In this document: positions 16,006 to 24,514 of the stretch, one piece after another
How positions within the stretch are numbered: position 1 is the stretch's first letter
How the letters are laid out: each line of letters opens with the position of its first letter
Assembly: GCF_029846235.1 (NCBI RefSeq)
Contig: NZ_JARVWP010000026.1
Coordinates: 1 to 64,000 of the forward strand
Direction: 5' to 3'
Source of the DNA: Bradyrhizobium sp. CER78
Lineage (GTDB): Bacteria > Pseudomonadota > Alphaproteobacteria > Rhizobiales > Xanthobacteraceae
Length of the DNA: 64,000 nt
Notes under the pieces: model-generated
Told to the model about the DNA's origin: nothing
Database searches by the model: none
The model's input: the letters and a program-made list of their open reading frames with translations, nothing else
Made by a program: the position numbers and the translations under genes

Positions 16006-17814
16006 ATGGCAGTGCACACTGACCCTGTGTTGTCCCCTCAAGTGCTGCCTCCCTTTGAGCGGGCTTGTCGCGCGGTCCTTGCGGCTGACGTGGTTGGCTA
16101 CACCCGACTGATGGAAGCGGCCGAGCTCGAAACCCATCAACGCTATCGCACTCTCCGCGTCGAAGTCACCGATCCGACCATCGTCTCGCATCGCGGTGAA
16201 ATCGTGAAGAACACCGGCGACGGGTTTCTCGCGGTCTTCGAGAGCCCGCTGGATGCGGTCGAATGCGCGACCGAACTGCAGCAGGAAATCCTCTCCCGGG
16301 AGAGCCAGTACTCTCCCGAGCGCCGCATCGCATTTCGAATTGGCATCCATTGGGAGCCTGTCATCTTCGATCTCGATGACGTCTACGGAAGCGCGGTCAA
16401 TATCGCCGCGCGTCTTCAGACGACGGCACCGGCAGACGGGATCGTGGTGTCATCGGCCGTGCTCGACAATCTTGATGGCGCGGGAGACCTGAAATTCGAC
16501 AGTCTCGGCGACCTTCGGCTGAAGAATCTGACCCGAGCTGTCCCCGCGTTCTCGCTGCGATTGCCGGGGGTGGACCGCGGCGCGGCAGTCGGGTTCGCGC
16601 GCTCACCTTCCAGGCGGGCAAAATTGCCCTCGATCGCCGTCCTGCCGCTCGTCAGTCTTTCGGACGACCCCGCCGACAACTATTTCGCCGAGGGATTCGT
16701 CGACGATATCATCGCGACGCTCAGCAATATTAAACATCTTCTGGTCGTTGCCCGCGGGTCGACCATGATGATCGATCGCCGCGCCGTCGATTACGGAACG
16801 GTGGCCGGCGAACGACTTGGCGTGCGGTATCTGCTCAGTGGTAGCATTCGCCGCGCCGGCGATCGAATCCGGCTCTCTGTCGAGCTCGGTGACTTGTCGA
16901 CGGCGTCAGTCATCTGGGCAGAGAAATACGAAACCGATATCGAGCACATCTTCGGCGTGCAGGATGAAATCGCCCTCATGATTGTCGGCCGCATCTCGAC
17001 GCATGTGCGCCAGGCCGAGGTGAAGCGCGCGCTGCGGAAGCGCCCGCACAACCTCAACTCGTACGATTATTTCCTGCGCGCGCTTGATCTGCTCTACAAG
17101 CTGGACTTCGCCAGCTTTTCGATGGCGCGGACGCTGCTGGAGCGGGCGCGCGAAGAGGACGACAGCTATGCGGCGCCATATGCGTTTTCAGCGCGCTGGC
17201 ACATGCTGAACATCGCCGAGGGCCGGTCGACCGATCCCAACGCCGAGATCGCCGAGATCATCCGGCTCTCGAATTGCGCCATCGAACGAGACCCATCCGA
17301 CGCGCTTGCCCTTTCACTGCAGGGGCACGCGCGGAGCGCGTTCCATTTTGACTTTGACACAGCCCTCGACTGCTTTGACCGTGCGCTTGCCGCCTCGCCA
17401 AACAATCCCTGGGCATGGATGTTCAGCAGCGCAACATACGGCTTCATCGGCAAGCCGGCGTCGGGAATCGAACGAGCCGAACGAGCCATCCGGCTGTCCC
17501 CTCTGGATCAACAGGCCTTCACCAGTTTTTCGCGGCTCGGCCAAAATCATTATTTGAACGGCACCTATGAGGAGGCCATTCGCTGGTCGCGAAAGGCACT
17601 CAGCCTCAATCCCCGATACGGAAACGCGATCCGGATCGCAGCGGCAAGCCTTGTGGCCGTCGGCCGGCATGAGGACGCCGCGCTGTTGGCAACGCATCAC
17701 CGGTCGGTTCTGCCGCAATTCACTGTGTCTCATTACGCGCCGCGTTGCCCTTTCAAGGCGGAGCAAGCTTCACTTTACGTGCAACGGCTGGAAGCCGCCG
17801 GACTTCCTGTTTGA
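16006..17814 (+). CDS. Class III adenylate/guanylate cyclase with TolB-like and TPR domains
   Basis: A 602-residue soluble signalling protein. The N-terminal cyclase domain (about 20-190) has both metal aspartates (D28 in LAADVVGYTRLM, D72 in NTGDGFLAVF), the substrate lysine just before it, and the transition-state Asn/Arg pair (N132, R136 in AVNIAARL), so it should be active. A TolB/FlgO-like domain follows (IAVLPLVSLSDDP to about 330), then TPR repeats (about 350-595). No membrane segment is seen. The family is strongly expanded in rhizobia, with cAMP as the usual product. The PAP2 gene starts 48 bases downstream on the same strand, so cotranscription is possible. Confidence 0.88.
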   Translation: MAVHTDPVLSPQVLPPFERACRAVLAADVVGYTRLMEAAELETHQRYRTLRVEVTDPTIVSHRGEIVKNTGDGFLAVFESPLDAVECATELQQEILSRESQYSPERRIAFRIGIHWEPVIFDLDDVYGSAVNIAARLQTTAPADGIVVSSAVLDNLDGAGDLKFDSLGDLRLKNLTRAVPAFSLRLPGVDRGAAVGFARSPSRRAKLPSIAVLPLVSLSDDPADNYFAEGFVDDIIATLSNIKHLLVVARGSTMMIDRRAVDYGTVAGERLGVRYLLSGSIRRAGDRIRLSVELGDLSTASVIWAEKYETDIEHIFGVQDEIALMIVGRISTHVRQAEVKRALRKRPHNLNSYDYFLRALDLLYKLDFASFSMARTLLERAREEDDSYAAPYAFSARWHMLNIAEGRSTDPNAEIAEIIRLSNCAIERDPSDALALSLQGHARSAFHFDFDTALDCFDRALAASPNNPWAWMFSSATYGFIGKPASGIERAERAIRLSPLDQQAFTSFSRLGQNHYLNGTYEEAIRWSRKALSLNPRYGNAIRIAAASLVAVGRHEDAALLATHHRSVLPQFTVSHYAPRCPFKAEQASLYVQRLEAAGLPV

Positions 17815-17862
17815 ATTGGAGTGCCTGATTGACAAATTGAATATTGGAGCTGGGAGGTTGCA

Positions 17863-18768
17863 ATGCAGTTTCATGTATTTGATGGCGGCGGGGACGGTGG
17901 CGGCGACGGCGGCGGGGATGGCGGGGGAGGCGGCGGTCAAAGTTATGGCGCGGGCGGAGCCTATATGGGTTCGCCACCAGCACAGGGCGCACCTTTCCTG
18001 ATCTTCGATCCGCTGGGCGGTGAAATCTGCGAGAAAGACCTCGATTTCAACGTGGTTTTCCCCTGGTCGGGATGGGAGCCCGACCTTTTTGGCGTGATCG
18101 CGCTGGCTGAGTTCGGCCAAACGGATTGGCGTCGCTCTATTCAAGCTCCCGATCCGCCACATCGTCATGCCGATATTTTTGCCGAGATCGATCAGTTGGC
18201 CGCAATGGCGCGCGATGAGCGCCCTCGCCTGATCGGTGAAATTCTCGATCAAAATACGCGACTGCGCGGCTATTTTGCCGAAGTCTTGATGATGTCGCCG
18301 TGGTCGCATCCGAGCTCGCTCAAGATCATCGAGATGGCGATCCGGGTTGCCCAAATGGTGGCAATAGACTTCAAGCTCCGGTTCAATCGAGCTCGGCCGC
18401 AACAGATCTGTCCTGCGCTCGTTCCCTTGATCAATTCGCCGGGGCACGCCTCGTTTCCGAGCGCGCATTCGCTCGAAAGTCACCTGATCGCTCTGGCGCT
18501 CGCGGAGATGCATCCTCGACATACCAAGCGGATGCTCGTCGCGCTGGCCGATCGCATTGGGCGCAATCGCGAGGTGGCAGGCGTCCATTACCCGAGCGAT
18601 ACCCACGCCGGAAAGGTGATTGCCGGCCAGGCGTTCGAGATCCTCAAGGAATGCCCGACGTTCAAGGCGGTGTTGGCTGAGGCCAAACGTGAGCCCGGCA
18701 AGGCCGGGACACTCGTCCTGCCGTCCGGACGTTCGACCTCCAAGAAGAAGCGGGGGAAACGATCGTGA
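17863..18768 (+). CDS. Soluble PAP2 / vanadium-haloperoxidase-like enzyme with Gly-Asp leader
   Basis: A 301-residue protein of the PAP2/haloperoxidase superfamily. The three phosphate or vanadate motifs are present: K171-R178-P179 (KLRFNRARP), S200-A201-H202 (PSAH, usually PSGH) and R236-H242-D246 (REVAGVHYPSD). There are no membrane helices, which favours the soluble haloperoxidase or acid-phosphatase branch over lipid phosphatases. The first 36 residues contain repeated GGGD units, coded by near-identical DNA repeats. The C-terminus is Lys/Arg-rich. A strong GGGAGG precedes the ATG, and the stop overlaps the next gene's GTG by four bases. Whether it is a phosphatase or a haloperoxidase cannot be told from sequence. 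Confidence 0.8.
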   Translation: MQFHVFDGGGDGGGDGGGDGGGGGGQSYGAGGAYMGSPPAQGAPFLIFDPLGGEICEKDLDFNVVFPWSGWEPDLFGVIALAEFGQTDWRRSIQAPDPPHRHADIFAEIDQLAAMARDERPRLIGEILDQNTRLRGYFAEVLMMSPWSHPSSLKIIEMAIRVAQMVAIDFKLRFNRARPQQICPALVPLINSPGHASFPSAHSLESHLIALALAEMHPRHTKRMLVALADRIGRNREVAGVHYPSDTHAGKVIAGQAFEILKECPTFKAVLAEAKREPGKAGTLVLPSGRSTSKKKRGKRS

Positions 18769-19358
18769 CACCGGCAGCAGACGAAATCGCTTCTCTCGTG
18801 AACACGACATGCGTCCCGATCAATCTGCCCCCGTTCAGGCGATCGAGATGGCGGCTGCTCGACTTCAAGAACGAGCATCAGGAAAAAACACACTGGTGCT
18901 GGGCCGCCGTCGCGGCCAGCGTCGCCCATTTTTATCGTCCCTCCAGCAGGGTGACCCAATGCGACATTGCGAACGGACAGCTGGGCCGGACTGATTGCTG
19001 CGTGGCCGACAAGGATTCCTGCAATGTCTACGGCTACCTGATGTCGTCGCTGTTCCGCGTTGGCCATTTCAGGAAATGGACCGCGCGCCGCTCTGCGTCC
19101 TTGCGAGAGACCCAGGAAGAGATCGGCGGCAGACGCCCGCTATGCGTGCGCATCGTCTGGAACGGCGGCGGGGCCCACCTTGTCACGATCAAGGGTTACT
19201 CCGCGGCGGTCAGCCTGCCCGCACAAAATAACTACGGCCTGGCCATTGCGGACCCTTGGTGGGGCCTCTCGGACATCGATGCCGCGCAATTTCCGCGCGG
19301 CTATGTCAACTGCGGCACCTGGACGGACACATACTACACCAGGAGGGCAACGGCATGA
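18765..19358 (+). CDS. Papain-like cysteine protease (AvrRpt2/C39-like fold)
   Basis: A 197-residue protein with a complete papain-type active site: oxyanion Gln39, nucleophile Cys45 (THWCWAAVAAS), His138 (GGAHLVTIKGY) and Asp163 (IADPWWG). The HWCWAA motif is that of the papain-like AvrRpt2 family. Extra cysteines (C66, C78, C79, C86) could form disulfides. No signal peptide is evident. It begins with GTG inside the previous stop (GTGA overlap) and its stop overlaps the next gene by four bases, so the three products are made together. The substrate is unknown; the flexible leader of the preceding protein is one candidate (inference). Confidence 0.75.
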   Translation: MTPAADEIASLVNTTCVPINLPPFRRSRWRLLDFKNEHQEKTHWCWAAVAASVAHFYRPSSRVTQCDIANGQLGRTDCCVADKDSCNVYGYLMSSLFRVGHFRKWTARRSASLRETQEEIGGRRPLCVRIVWNGGGAHLVTIKGYSAAVSLPAQNNYGLAIADPWWGLSDIDAAQFPRGYVNCGTWTDTYYTRRATA

Positions 19359-20017
19359 CGATTCCGGCAGCTGACCTTCCCGACGATGCCCGCGACGCCG
19401 TCCTTGCCGGCATGGCCAGGCGAGCGCGCACGCGCGGCTTTGCGACGCCCAAGCTCAGCTTCGCGCATCGCAATCATCCCGAAGACCTCGAGCTTTGCGC
19501 ACCCCATCGCATGGCGTTGCTGCCGTTGAGCGTGTTGCGCCGTCTGGCGGGCCCCGGCGGGTGCGTGGCCAAGGCTCCAGCGGAGATGGAGCTGCCTGCG
19601 CTCAGTTCGGTGGCGACCATCCTCGGCTGGCGGTTTCTCATCTATGACAAGAACCTTCTTGAGCCGATCGCTGCTGCTCATGCCGTCTTCACCGACCAGG
19701 GCGGCTATCGGTTGGCCGAACTGAACGAGGGACCCTACGTAGCCAGCTTTCTCAAGGCGCTTCAGGCGCCCGCCGTACGCCGCGCGATCTCATCCGACAC
19801 CGACGATGACAAACCTTGTGAGCCGCTGTTGCTGCTCGCTCCGGCAATTTGCTTTGCCGGATTGTGGATCCGGCATCAGGACAGCCGTAAAGACTTCATC
19901 CTGCCGATGGATTCCAGCCACTTGCGGGCTTTCCACAATGTGGACGCCGCGCAGGTTCTCGATGCCCTGCTTCACGCGTCGATCGCAATTCCAAGCGACA
20001 GCGCTTCGGCAGGGTGA
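19355..20017 (+). CDS. Unknown protein, third gene of the PAP2-protease cassette
   Basis: A 220-residue soluble protein without a recognised domain. Segments such as HRMALLPLSVLRRLAGPGG, LGWRFLIYDKNLLEPIAAAH and LLLLAPAICFAGLWIRH suggest an alpha/beta fold. The ATG at 19355 is chosen because AGGAGG lies eight bases upstream and because it overlaps the protease stop (ATGA). Tight coupling points to a partner, substrate or inhibitor of the protease, but this is inference from context only. Confidence 0.7.
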   Translation: MTIPAADLPDDARDAVLAGMARRARTRGFATPKLSFAHRNHPEDLELCAPHRMALLPLSVLRRLAGPGGCVAKAPAEMELPALSSVATILGWRFLIYDKNLLEPIAAAHAVFTDQGGYRLAELNEGPYVASFLKALQAPAVRRAISSDTDDDKPCEPLLLLAPAICFAGLWIRHQDSRKDFILPMDSSHLRAFHNVDAAQVLDALLHASIAIPSDSASAG

Positions 20018-20116
20018 CACGCGCAGCCCAGCGCAATTTGGCGAGTGAACTGCAAGAGCCAATCATTGCGCGGCGACAGCGCGTCGCGCACCGCTGGATG
20101 CCGTTCGCTTGCGCCA

Positions 20117-20156
20117 CGGTCATCGAACTCGCACGAAAACGTCATCCCTCCGTCAA
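20117..20156 (+). promoter_or_regulatory. Possible degenerate Pho box array
   Basis: Heptamers CGGTCAT, CTCGCAC, ACGTCAT and CCGTCAA follow each other at exact 11-base steps, the spacing of PhoB direct repeats (consensus CTGTCAT). Matches are imperfect (five of seven in the better units). The position, 70-110 bases before a secreted phosphodiesterase gene, makes PhoB control plausible. Confidence 0.35.
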
Positions 20157-20183
20157 CTGACCGCGACAAGTTGTCGCGGTCAG
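20157..20183. repeat. Perfect inverted repeat upstream of the phosphodiesterase
   Basis: Two 13-base arms (CTGACCGCGACAA and its complement) surround a single base. It lies 45 bases before the phosphodiesterase ATG and 140 bases after the previous stop, so it could be an operator or a hairpin in the leader; no T-run follows. Confidence 0.6.
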
Positions 20184-20227
20184 TGCAGACGAATCCAATC
20201 CTGTCGGAAATAGAGAGGGGCGAACTC

Positions 20228-21904
20228 ATGAGTGGTTTTCGTGACTATGTCTTGTCGACTGCCGCGATCGCGGCGGCCATGCTTGCCTGCGGCGTCGCAG
20301 TGGCGCACGCGGATGATGACAACGGGCACTCGCAGCGACATGGCTACAAGCACGTCTTGCTGATCAGCGTCGACGGCATGCACGCCGTCGATTTGAAGCG
20401 TTGGGTCGAAAGCCGCCCCGGCGGCAACTTCGCCCAGCTCACCGGCAAAGGCGTCGTCTATCCGAACGCCTACACCACCGCTCCGTCCGACAGCTATCCC
20501 GGCATGCTCGCGCAGGTCACCGGCGCGACGCCAAAGGGCGGCGGCCTGTTCTATGACGACAGCTATGATCGCAACGAGTATCCGGCCAAGGCCTTCTATA
20601 CCAGCCAGAATCTTCCGGACCCGGGTTGCGTGAGCCCGGCAGGCACCGAACTCACCAACTTCGAAGCGCTCGACAAGACCTTCGATTACTCCAGCGGACT
20701 GGTCGCCGATTACACCGCCGGCGGCACGCTCGGTCAGGTCTACACGCAGCTCGATCCGGACCACATGCAGCGCAAGCTGGTGAACGGCCAGTGCGTTCCG
20801 GTCTATCCGCACGACTACGTACGCACCAATACGATCTTCGAAGTCATCAAGCAGGCCGGAATGCGCACGGCCTGGTCCGACAAGCATCCGGCCTATGAGG
20901 ACCTCGCGGGCCCGTCGGGCAAGGGCCTCGACGAGCTCTTCACGCCGGAGATCAACGCGCAGGACACGATCGACACCGGCGCCAAGCCCGGCGACGACTA
21001 CACCAAGAGCTTTGTCGGTGTCCGTTCATACGACTCGCTGAAGGTGCAGGCGGTGTTGAACTGGATCGACGGCTACAACGGCACGCGAACTCAGCATCAA
21101 GGCGTCCCCGCGATCTTCGGCATGAACTTCCAGGCGGTCAGCGTTGGCCAGAAGCTCGCCAAGGCCGGCAACGCCGATACCGACAAGTCGCTGGTCGGCG
21201 GTTATGCCGATGCCAACGCGACGCCCGGCAACGCGCTCACGCAGCAATTCCAGTTCGTGGACGATGCACTCGGCAAGTTCGTCAACGAGCTCAAGGCGCA
21301 GAACCTCTACGATACGACGCTGATCATCATCAGCGCCAAGCATGGCCAGTCGCCGATCAACCTCGCGGATCGCGTGGCGATCTCGGACGCGCTGTACAGC
21401 AACACGCCCGGTTTCGGCACCAACGGCTTCGAGATCTGCGACGACGCGGCGCTGGTCTGGTTGTCGCCGGAGCTGCAGCAGGCGACCAATCCGGCGACCG
21501 GCAACCCCTATTATGCCGATGCCAAGGCCTACATTCTGGCCCACGCCGCCGATCTGCATATCCAGAAGCTGCTCGACCGCGATGAACTGACCAAGCTCTA
21601 CGAAGATCCGTTCCACAACAGCCGGGTGCCGGACTTCATCGCCATCACCGATCATGGCGTCATCTGCACCGGCGGCAGCAAGCTCGCCGAGCATGGCGGC
21701 TTCTCCAAGGACGATCGCAATGTCCTGCTGCTGCTCTCCTCGCCTCGCATCAAGCATGCGCGGACGATCGAGGAGACCGCCTTCACCACCCAGATCGCAC
21801 CGACGATCCTCCGTGCGCTCGACCTCGATCCGCGCAGCCTCCAGGCGGTTCGCGAAGAGGGCGTCGAGGCCCTGAAGTTGAATGAAGGCGCGGAGCGGTT
21901 CTGA
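20228..21904 (+). CDS. Secreted alkaline-phosphatase-superfamily phosphodiesterase
   Basis: A 558-residue exported hydrolase of the type I phosphodiesterase/nucleotide pyrophosphatase family. The signal peptide ends at CGVAVAHA-DDD. Metal-site residues appear in LISVDGMHAVDL, the nucleophile region in TAPSDSYPGML, and further metal ligands in SAKHGQSP and in the C-terminal ITDHGVI and LAEHGG. The start at 20228 has AGAGAGGGG upstream; the open frame extends 61 codons further without conserved sequence. It probably releases phosphate from organic esters outside the membrane, consistent with the Pho-like repeats upstream. A strong terminator follows. Confidence 0.85.
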   Translation: MSGFRDYVLSTAAIAAAMLACGVAVAHADDDNGHSQRHGYKHVLLISVDGMHAVDLKRWVESRPGGNFAQLTGKGVVYPNAYTTAPSDSYPGMLAQVTGATPKGGGLFYDDSYDRNEYPAKAFYTSQNLPDPGCVSPAGTELTNFEALDKTFDYSSGLVADYTAGGTLGQVYTQLDPDHMQRKLVNGQCVPVYPHDYVRTNTIFEVIKQAGMRTAWSDKHPAYEDLAGPSGKGLDELFTPEINAQDTIDTGAKPGDDYTKSFVGVRSYDSLKVQAVLNWIDGYNGTRTQHQGVPAIFGMNFQAVSVGQKLAKAGNADTDKSLVGGYADANATPGNALTQQFQFVDDALGKFVNELKAQNLYDTTLIIISAKHGQSPINLADRVAISDALYSNTPGFGTNGFEICDDAALVWLSPELQQATNPATGNPYYADAKAYILAHAADLHIQKLLDRDELTKLYEDPFHNSRVPDFIAITDHGVICTGGSKLAEHGGFSKDDRNVLLLLSSPRIKHARTIEETAFTTQIAPTILRALDLDPRSLQAVREEGVEALKLNEGAERF

Positions 21905-21926
21905 CCGCCGCGGTGGCCCGGCCTAC

Positions 21927-21956
21927 AAATCGGCGCCCCACGGGGCGCCGATTTTT
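21927..21956 (+). terminator. Rho-independent terminator, probably bidirectional
   Basis: AATCGGCGCCCC and its complement form a perfect stem with a tiny loop, followed by TTTTT. It ends the phosphodiesterase transcript and also lies just after the leftward TadE-type gene. Confidence 0.88.
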
Positions 21957-21967
21957 CGGATCATGCC

Positions 21968-22348
21968 CTAGGCAGGAAAGCAGGCCGCTGCCGTCAGCGT
22001 GAACGGAGCCAGATTGAGGATCTGGGGAAACTGGAATTGATAGTTTGCACTCACCTGGCTGCCGCACGCCGCGGCGCTGTAGCTGAACGTCGAGGACGGC
22101 AAGCTCAGTCCAAACGCCTGCTGGGTAGCGTATGCGGCGATTGCGCTCGGGTTGCCGGTAGGACAAAGCGCGGGGTTGACGCTCGCGCATCGCGCCGTGA
22201 CCGCCACCGCGTGCTGCATTCCCACCTGCGTCCACATCAGCAGCCCGAACTCGATCACGCCGAACAGGAACGCGAAGAAGACCGGCGCGATCAGGCCGAA
22301 TTCGAGTGCCGACGCTCCGCTCCGGTCACGCCAGAATGCGCGTTTCAC
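21968..22348 (-). CDS. TadE-like pseudopilin, third gene of set
   Basis: A 126-residue TadE-type protein. A short basic N-terminus (VKRAFWRDRSGASALEFGLIAPVFF) leads into one membrane helix with the conserved Glu of type IV-like pilins, then a periplasmic domain with paired cysteines. TadE/TadF pseudopilins initiate or decorate Flp pili. It starts with GTG overlapping the previous stop (GTGA). No tadABC genes are in the window, so the export machinery must be elsewhere. Confidence 0.8.
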   Translation of the reverse strand: MKRAFWRDRSGASALEFGLIAPVFFAFLFGVIEFGLLMWTQVGMQHAVAVTARCASVNPALCPTGNPSAIAAYATQQAFGLSLPSSTFSYSAAACGSQVSANYQFQFPQILNLAPFTLTAAACFPA

Positions 22349-22842
22349 TGCAGCCTCGCCGTGGACTGCGTGCTGATGACATAGCTGTTCGGAACGATCT
22401 GATAGTTGATGATCGTCGAGTAGCTGCCTTGCGCGGAGACAATGGTGTATGTACCCGCCATTCCGCCTCCGGGACACGTTCCGCCGCAGGTCATGCTGGT
22501 GACGCCCGAACTGGTCGCGCAGCCGCAGAACTTGATCGGAGCAGGCGAGGCGCTGATCGCATTGGAGTTCGTCGCAGCTGCCACGGCCGTCGAGATCGCA
22601 TTGGCGTCGAACCCATGCGCGATGGCATATTCGACGCCCGCCTGCGAGGAGCCCTCCACCTGCATCTTGCGGTAGATCGCAAGGCCGATATCGGTCACGG
22701 AAACGACCATCAGCGAAAGCAGCGGGACTAGGACGCCGAATTCGATCGCCGCCACACCGCGTGTGTCGTCTCCGAACCTGCGACGGAAAAAGCCGCGACG
22801 CCGCTGAGAACGGCGCTCACTCCCTATCGTGCCCGTTTTCAT
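22345..22842 (-). CDS. TadE-like pseudopilin, second gene of set
   Basis: A 165-residue protein with an Arg-rich N-terminus, the TadE signature (TRGVAAIEFGVLVPLLSLMVV, shown in part: AAIEFG), one membrane helix and a Cys-rich periplasmic part (KFCGCATSS, MTCGGTCPGGG). The ATG at 22842 is 14 bases after the upstream stop and has GGAGTGATGAG before it. It is coupled to the next gene by a four-base overlap. Probable minor pilus component. Confidence 0.8.
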   Translation of the reverse strand: MKTGTIGSERRSQRRRGFFRRRFGDDTRGVAAIEFGVLVPLLSLMVVSVTDIGLAIYRKMQVEGSSQAGVEYAIAHGFDANAISTAVAAATNSNAISASPAPIKFCGCATSSGVTSMTCGGTCPGGGMAGTYTIVSAQGSYSTIINYQIVPNSYVISTQSTARLQ

Positions 22843-22856
22843 CTCATCACTCCGGC

Positions 22857-24167
22857 TTACTCGACAAGCTGCGCTGTTGCCGTGCCGATCGCATTGCCGC
22901 CCATCGCAGCGCAATTGACCTTGACATTGGAATTTCCGACGATCGAGATCGTGTCAGCGATGATTTGCGTGCAGTTCGCGCTCGTGCCATTGCCACCGCT
23001 GAAGCTCAGCGCCCCCTTCGGCAGGTAGACCGCTCCCTGCAGGTTCTGCGTACCGCCGCCCGTCAAGTTGAAGCTGCTGCCGACCGGCATCCTGCGGTCG
23101 CCATAGATCGCGATTCCCGCGGTCGTTCCGCTGGTCGGCGCGGTGAGGCTGACATTGGCGTTGCTCCCGATCGTCGCCGTGCCCCAGTTGCCGCTCGACC
23201 CGGTAAACACCAGGGTGACGCCCGTTCCCGAGATCGTGGCGTTGCCGGCCACCGACAGGTTCGCGCCGTTGAAATAGTAAATCCCGGGATTGAACGTCAG
23301 CGTCGCACCGGCGGCGACCGAGATGTCGCCGCAATAGCTGCCCGGACTGAGGGTCGTCGTGCCCTTCACGTTGAACTTGTTCGAGTAGTCGCACCATGTC
23401 GGCATCGTGGGCGTGACGTTGGCATAGGGATCGCCGATCGCCCTGATGCCGGTCCGAATGCCGTTGGTCGCCGTGATGCTGCTCGTACCGGAAACCCCGC
23501 CGACCACGCCAACCATGGCCGCAGATATCGTTGCCGTCCCGCTGACATTGAGCGCCGAGCTGCCGTTGGAGTTGTCATAGAGGTTGCAATTGATCAGGTT
23601 GAGCTGGGTGTTGCCTTTCACGGTGACGGAGGGATTGGCGGTCGGGTCGAGCGCCAGCACGCAGCCCGTTCCGACATTGCCGAGTGCGACGGCGCGGGCC
23701 GTGACCTGCACCGCCCCGGAGCCGAACAAGGCCGACATCAGCCGCGCTTGCGGCTGGCTGATGATGACTTCGACCGCCTGGGGGCTGGAGGCGAAGCTTC
23801 CCGTGGACGGAGGCTGGTTCACCGTGACGGTGACGTTGCCGATCCCGTTTGCATAGCCGTAGAACGTCGTGACGGCGTTGGCCTCGGTCGCGAAATTGGT
23901 GCCGGCGGTGGCCGCACTGACAGCCGCCGAGTCGGCCGCACTCATCATGTTCTTGTGCTTGTAGAACCACCACGCGACCTCGGTTCCGAGTCCTGCGGTC
24001 CCGACCAGGACTGGCATCAGCAAGGCGATGATGATCGCGTAACTGCCGGACCGGTCGCGCGCAAAGCGCTTCAGGAGACCGTCCTGGCGAACCCGGCACT
24101 CATCCGGTGCCGACCTCATTTGCGAGGATATTCCAACTTCCGCCTTCCAAGGAATGAAGGCCGTCAT
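22857..24167 (-). CDS. TadG-like pilus assembly protein
   Basis: A 436-residue protein with one N-terminal membrane segment (SYAIIIALLMPVLVGTAGLG) following FARDRSG, the TadG/TadE_N signature, and a long periplasmic domain rich in Gly, Ser, Thr and Asn with beta-helix-like repeats (VSGTATIS, GNATISGTGV, NSNVKVNC). It is the first of three linked Tad-type genes. Proteins of this type anchor or shape Flp pili or export surface proteins. I use the ATG at 24167, preceded by GTGAGGA; an internal ATG at 24119 is possible. Confidence 0.78.
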   Translation of the reverse strand: MTAFIPWKAEVGISSQMRSAPDECRVRQDGLLKRFARDRSGSYAIIIALLMPVLVGTAGLGTEVAWWFYKHKNMMSAADSAAVSAATAGTNFATEANAVTTFYGYANGIGNVTVTVNQPPSTGSFASSPQAVEVIISQPQARLMSALFGSGAVQVTARAVALGNVGTGCVLALDPTANPSVTVKGNTQLNLINCNLYDNSNGSSALNVSGTATISAAMVGVVGGVSGTSSITATNGIRTGIRAIGDPYANVTPTMPTWCDYSNKFNVKGTTTLSPGSYCGDISVAAGATLTFNPGIYYFNGANLSVAGNATISGTGVTLVFTGSSGNWGTATIGSNANVSLTAPTSGTTAGIAIYGDRRMPVGSSFNLTGGGTQNLQGAVYLPKGALSFSGGNGTSANCTQIIADTISIVGNSNVKVNCAAMGGNAIGTATAQLVE

Positions 24168-24514
24168 GTTGTCCTCACGCCGCTTGTGGCAAACTCCCCC
24201 AATTCCTACGGCATGATAATTTAATGTCAGCTCTGCGCGATCGACGAAAATCGGACATGGCGCTTAACACTCCCTTAGCCAATCCGGGCCGCCAGCCATG
24301 GCGATGCCCTCACCAGCGCCTGGCGCGCGCCGCCTGCAAACATGCCGGGCAGCGCCGGCAACGCGAGCGCGATCATGCCCGGCCCAGTCACGCGCAGTGC
24401 TCCGCGGCGGGCGCAACGAGACGATGGCGAGAGATTGAACGGCCGCCAGGCGGGTCGTTCATTGGATGGCGGACGACTTCGCAGCCGTCGACCTGATATC
24501 GGCCGCTACTGCTC
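24168..24514. other. Intergenic, no gene seen
   Basis: This gap holds the promoter of the Tad-type genes at its left end. Its right part may derive from the lost 5-prime half of the fkbH gene, but I cannot recognise HAD motifs (DxDxT) in any frame. Confidence 0.4.

Noticed and set aside
18765..19358. C39 bacteriocin-leader peptidase cleaving a double-glycine leader
   Set aside because: There is no ABC transporter, no small leader peptide gene, and the active-site sequence HWCWAA fits the AvrRpt2-like group better. The leader-cleavage idea is kept only as a hypothesis.
20017..20227. Upstream extension of the phosphodiesterase to 20045
   Set aside because: The extra 61 codons have no protein-like character and run through the inverted repeat; the ATG at 20228 has a ribosome site and begins a clean signal peptide.
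22761..24224. 487-codon plus-strand frame opposite the Tad-type genes
   Set aside because: Antisense shadow; its product is Arg/Asp-rich low-complexity sequence.
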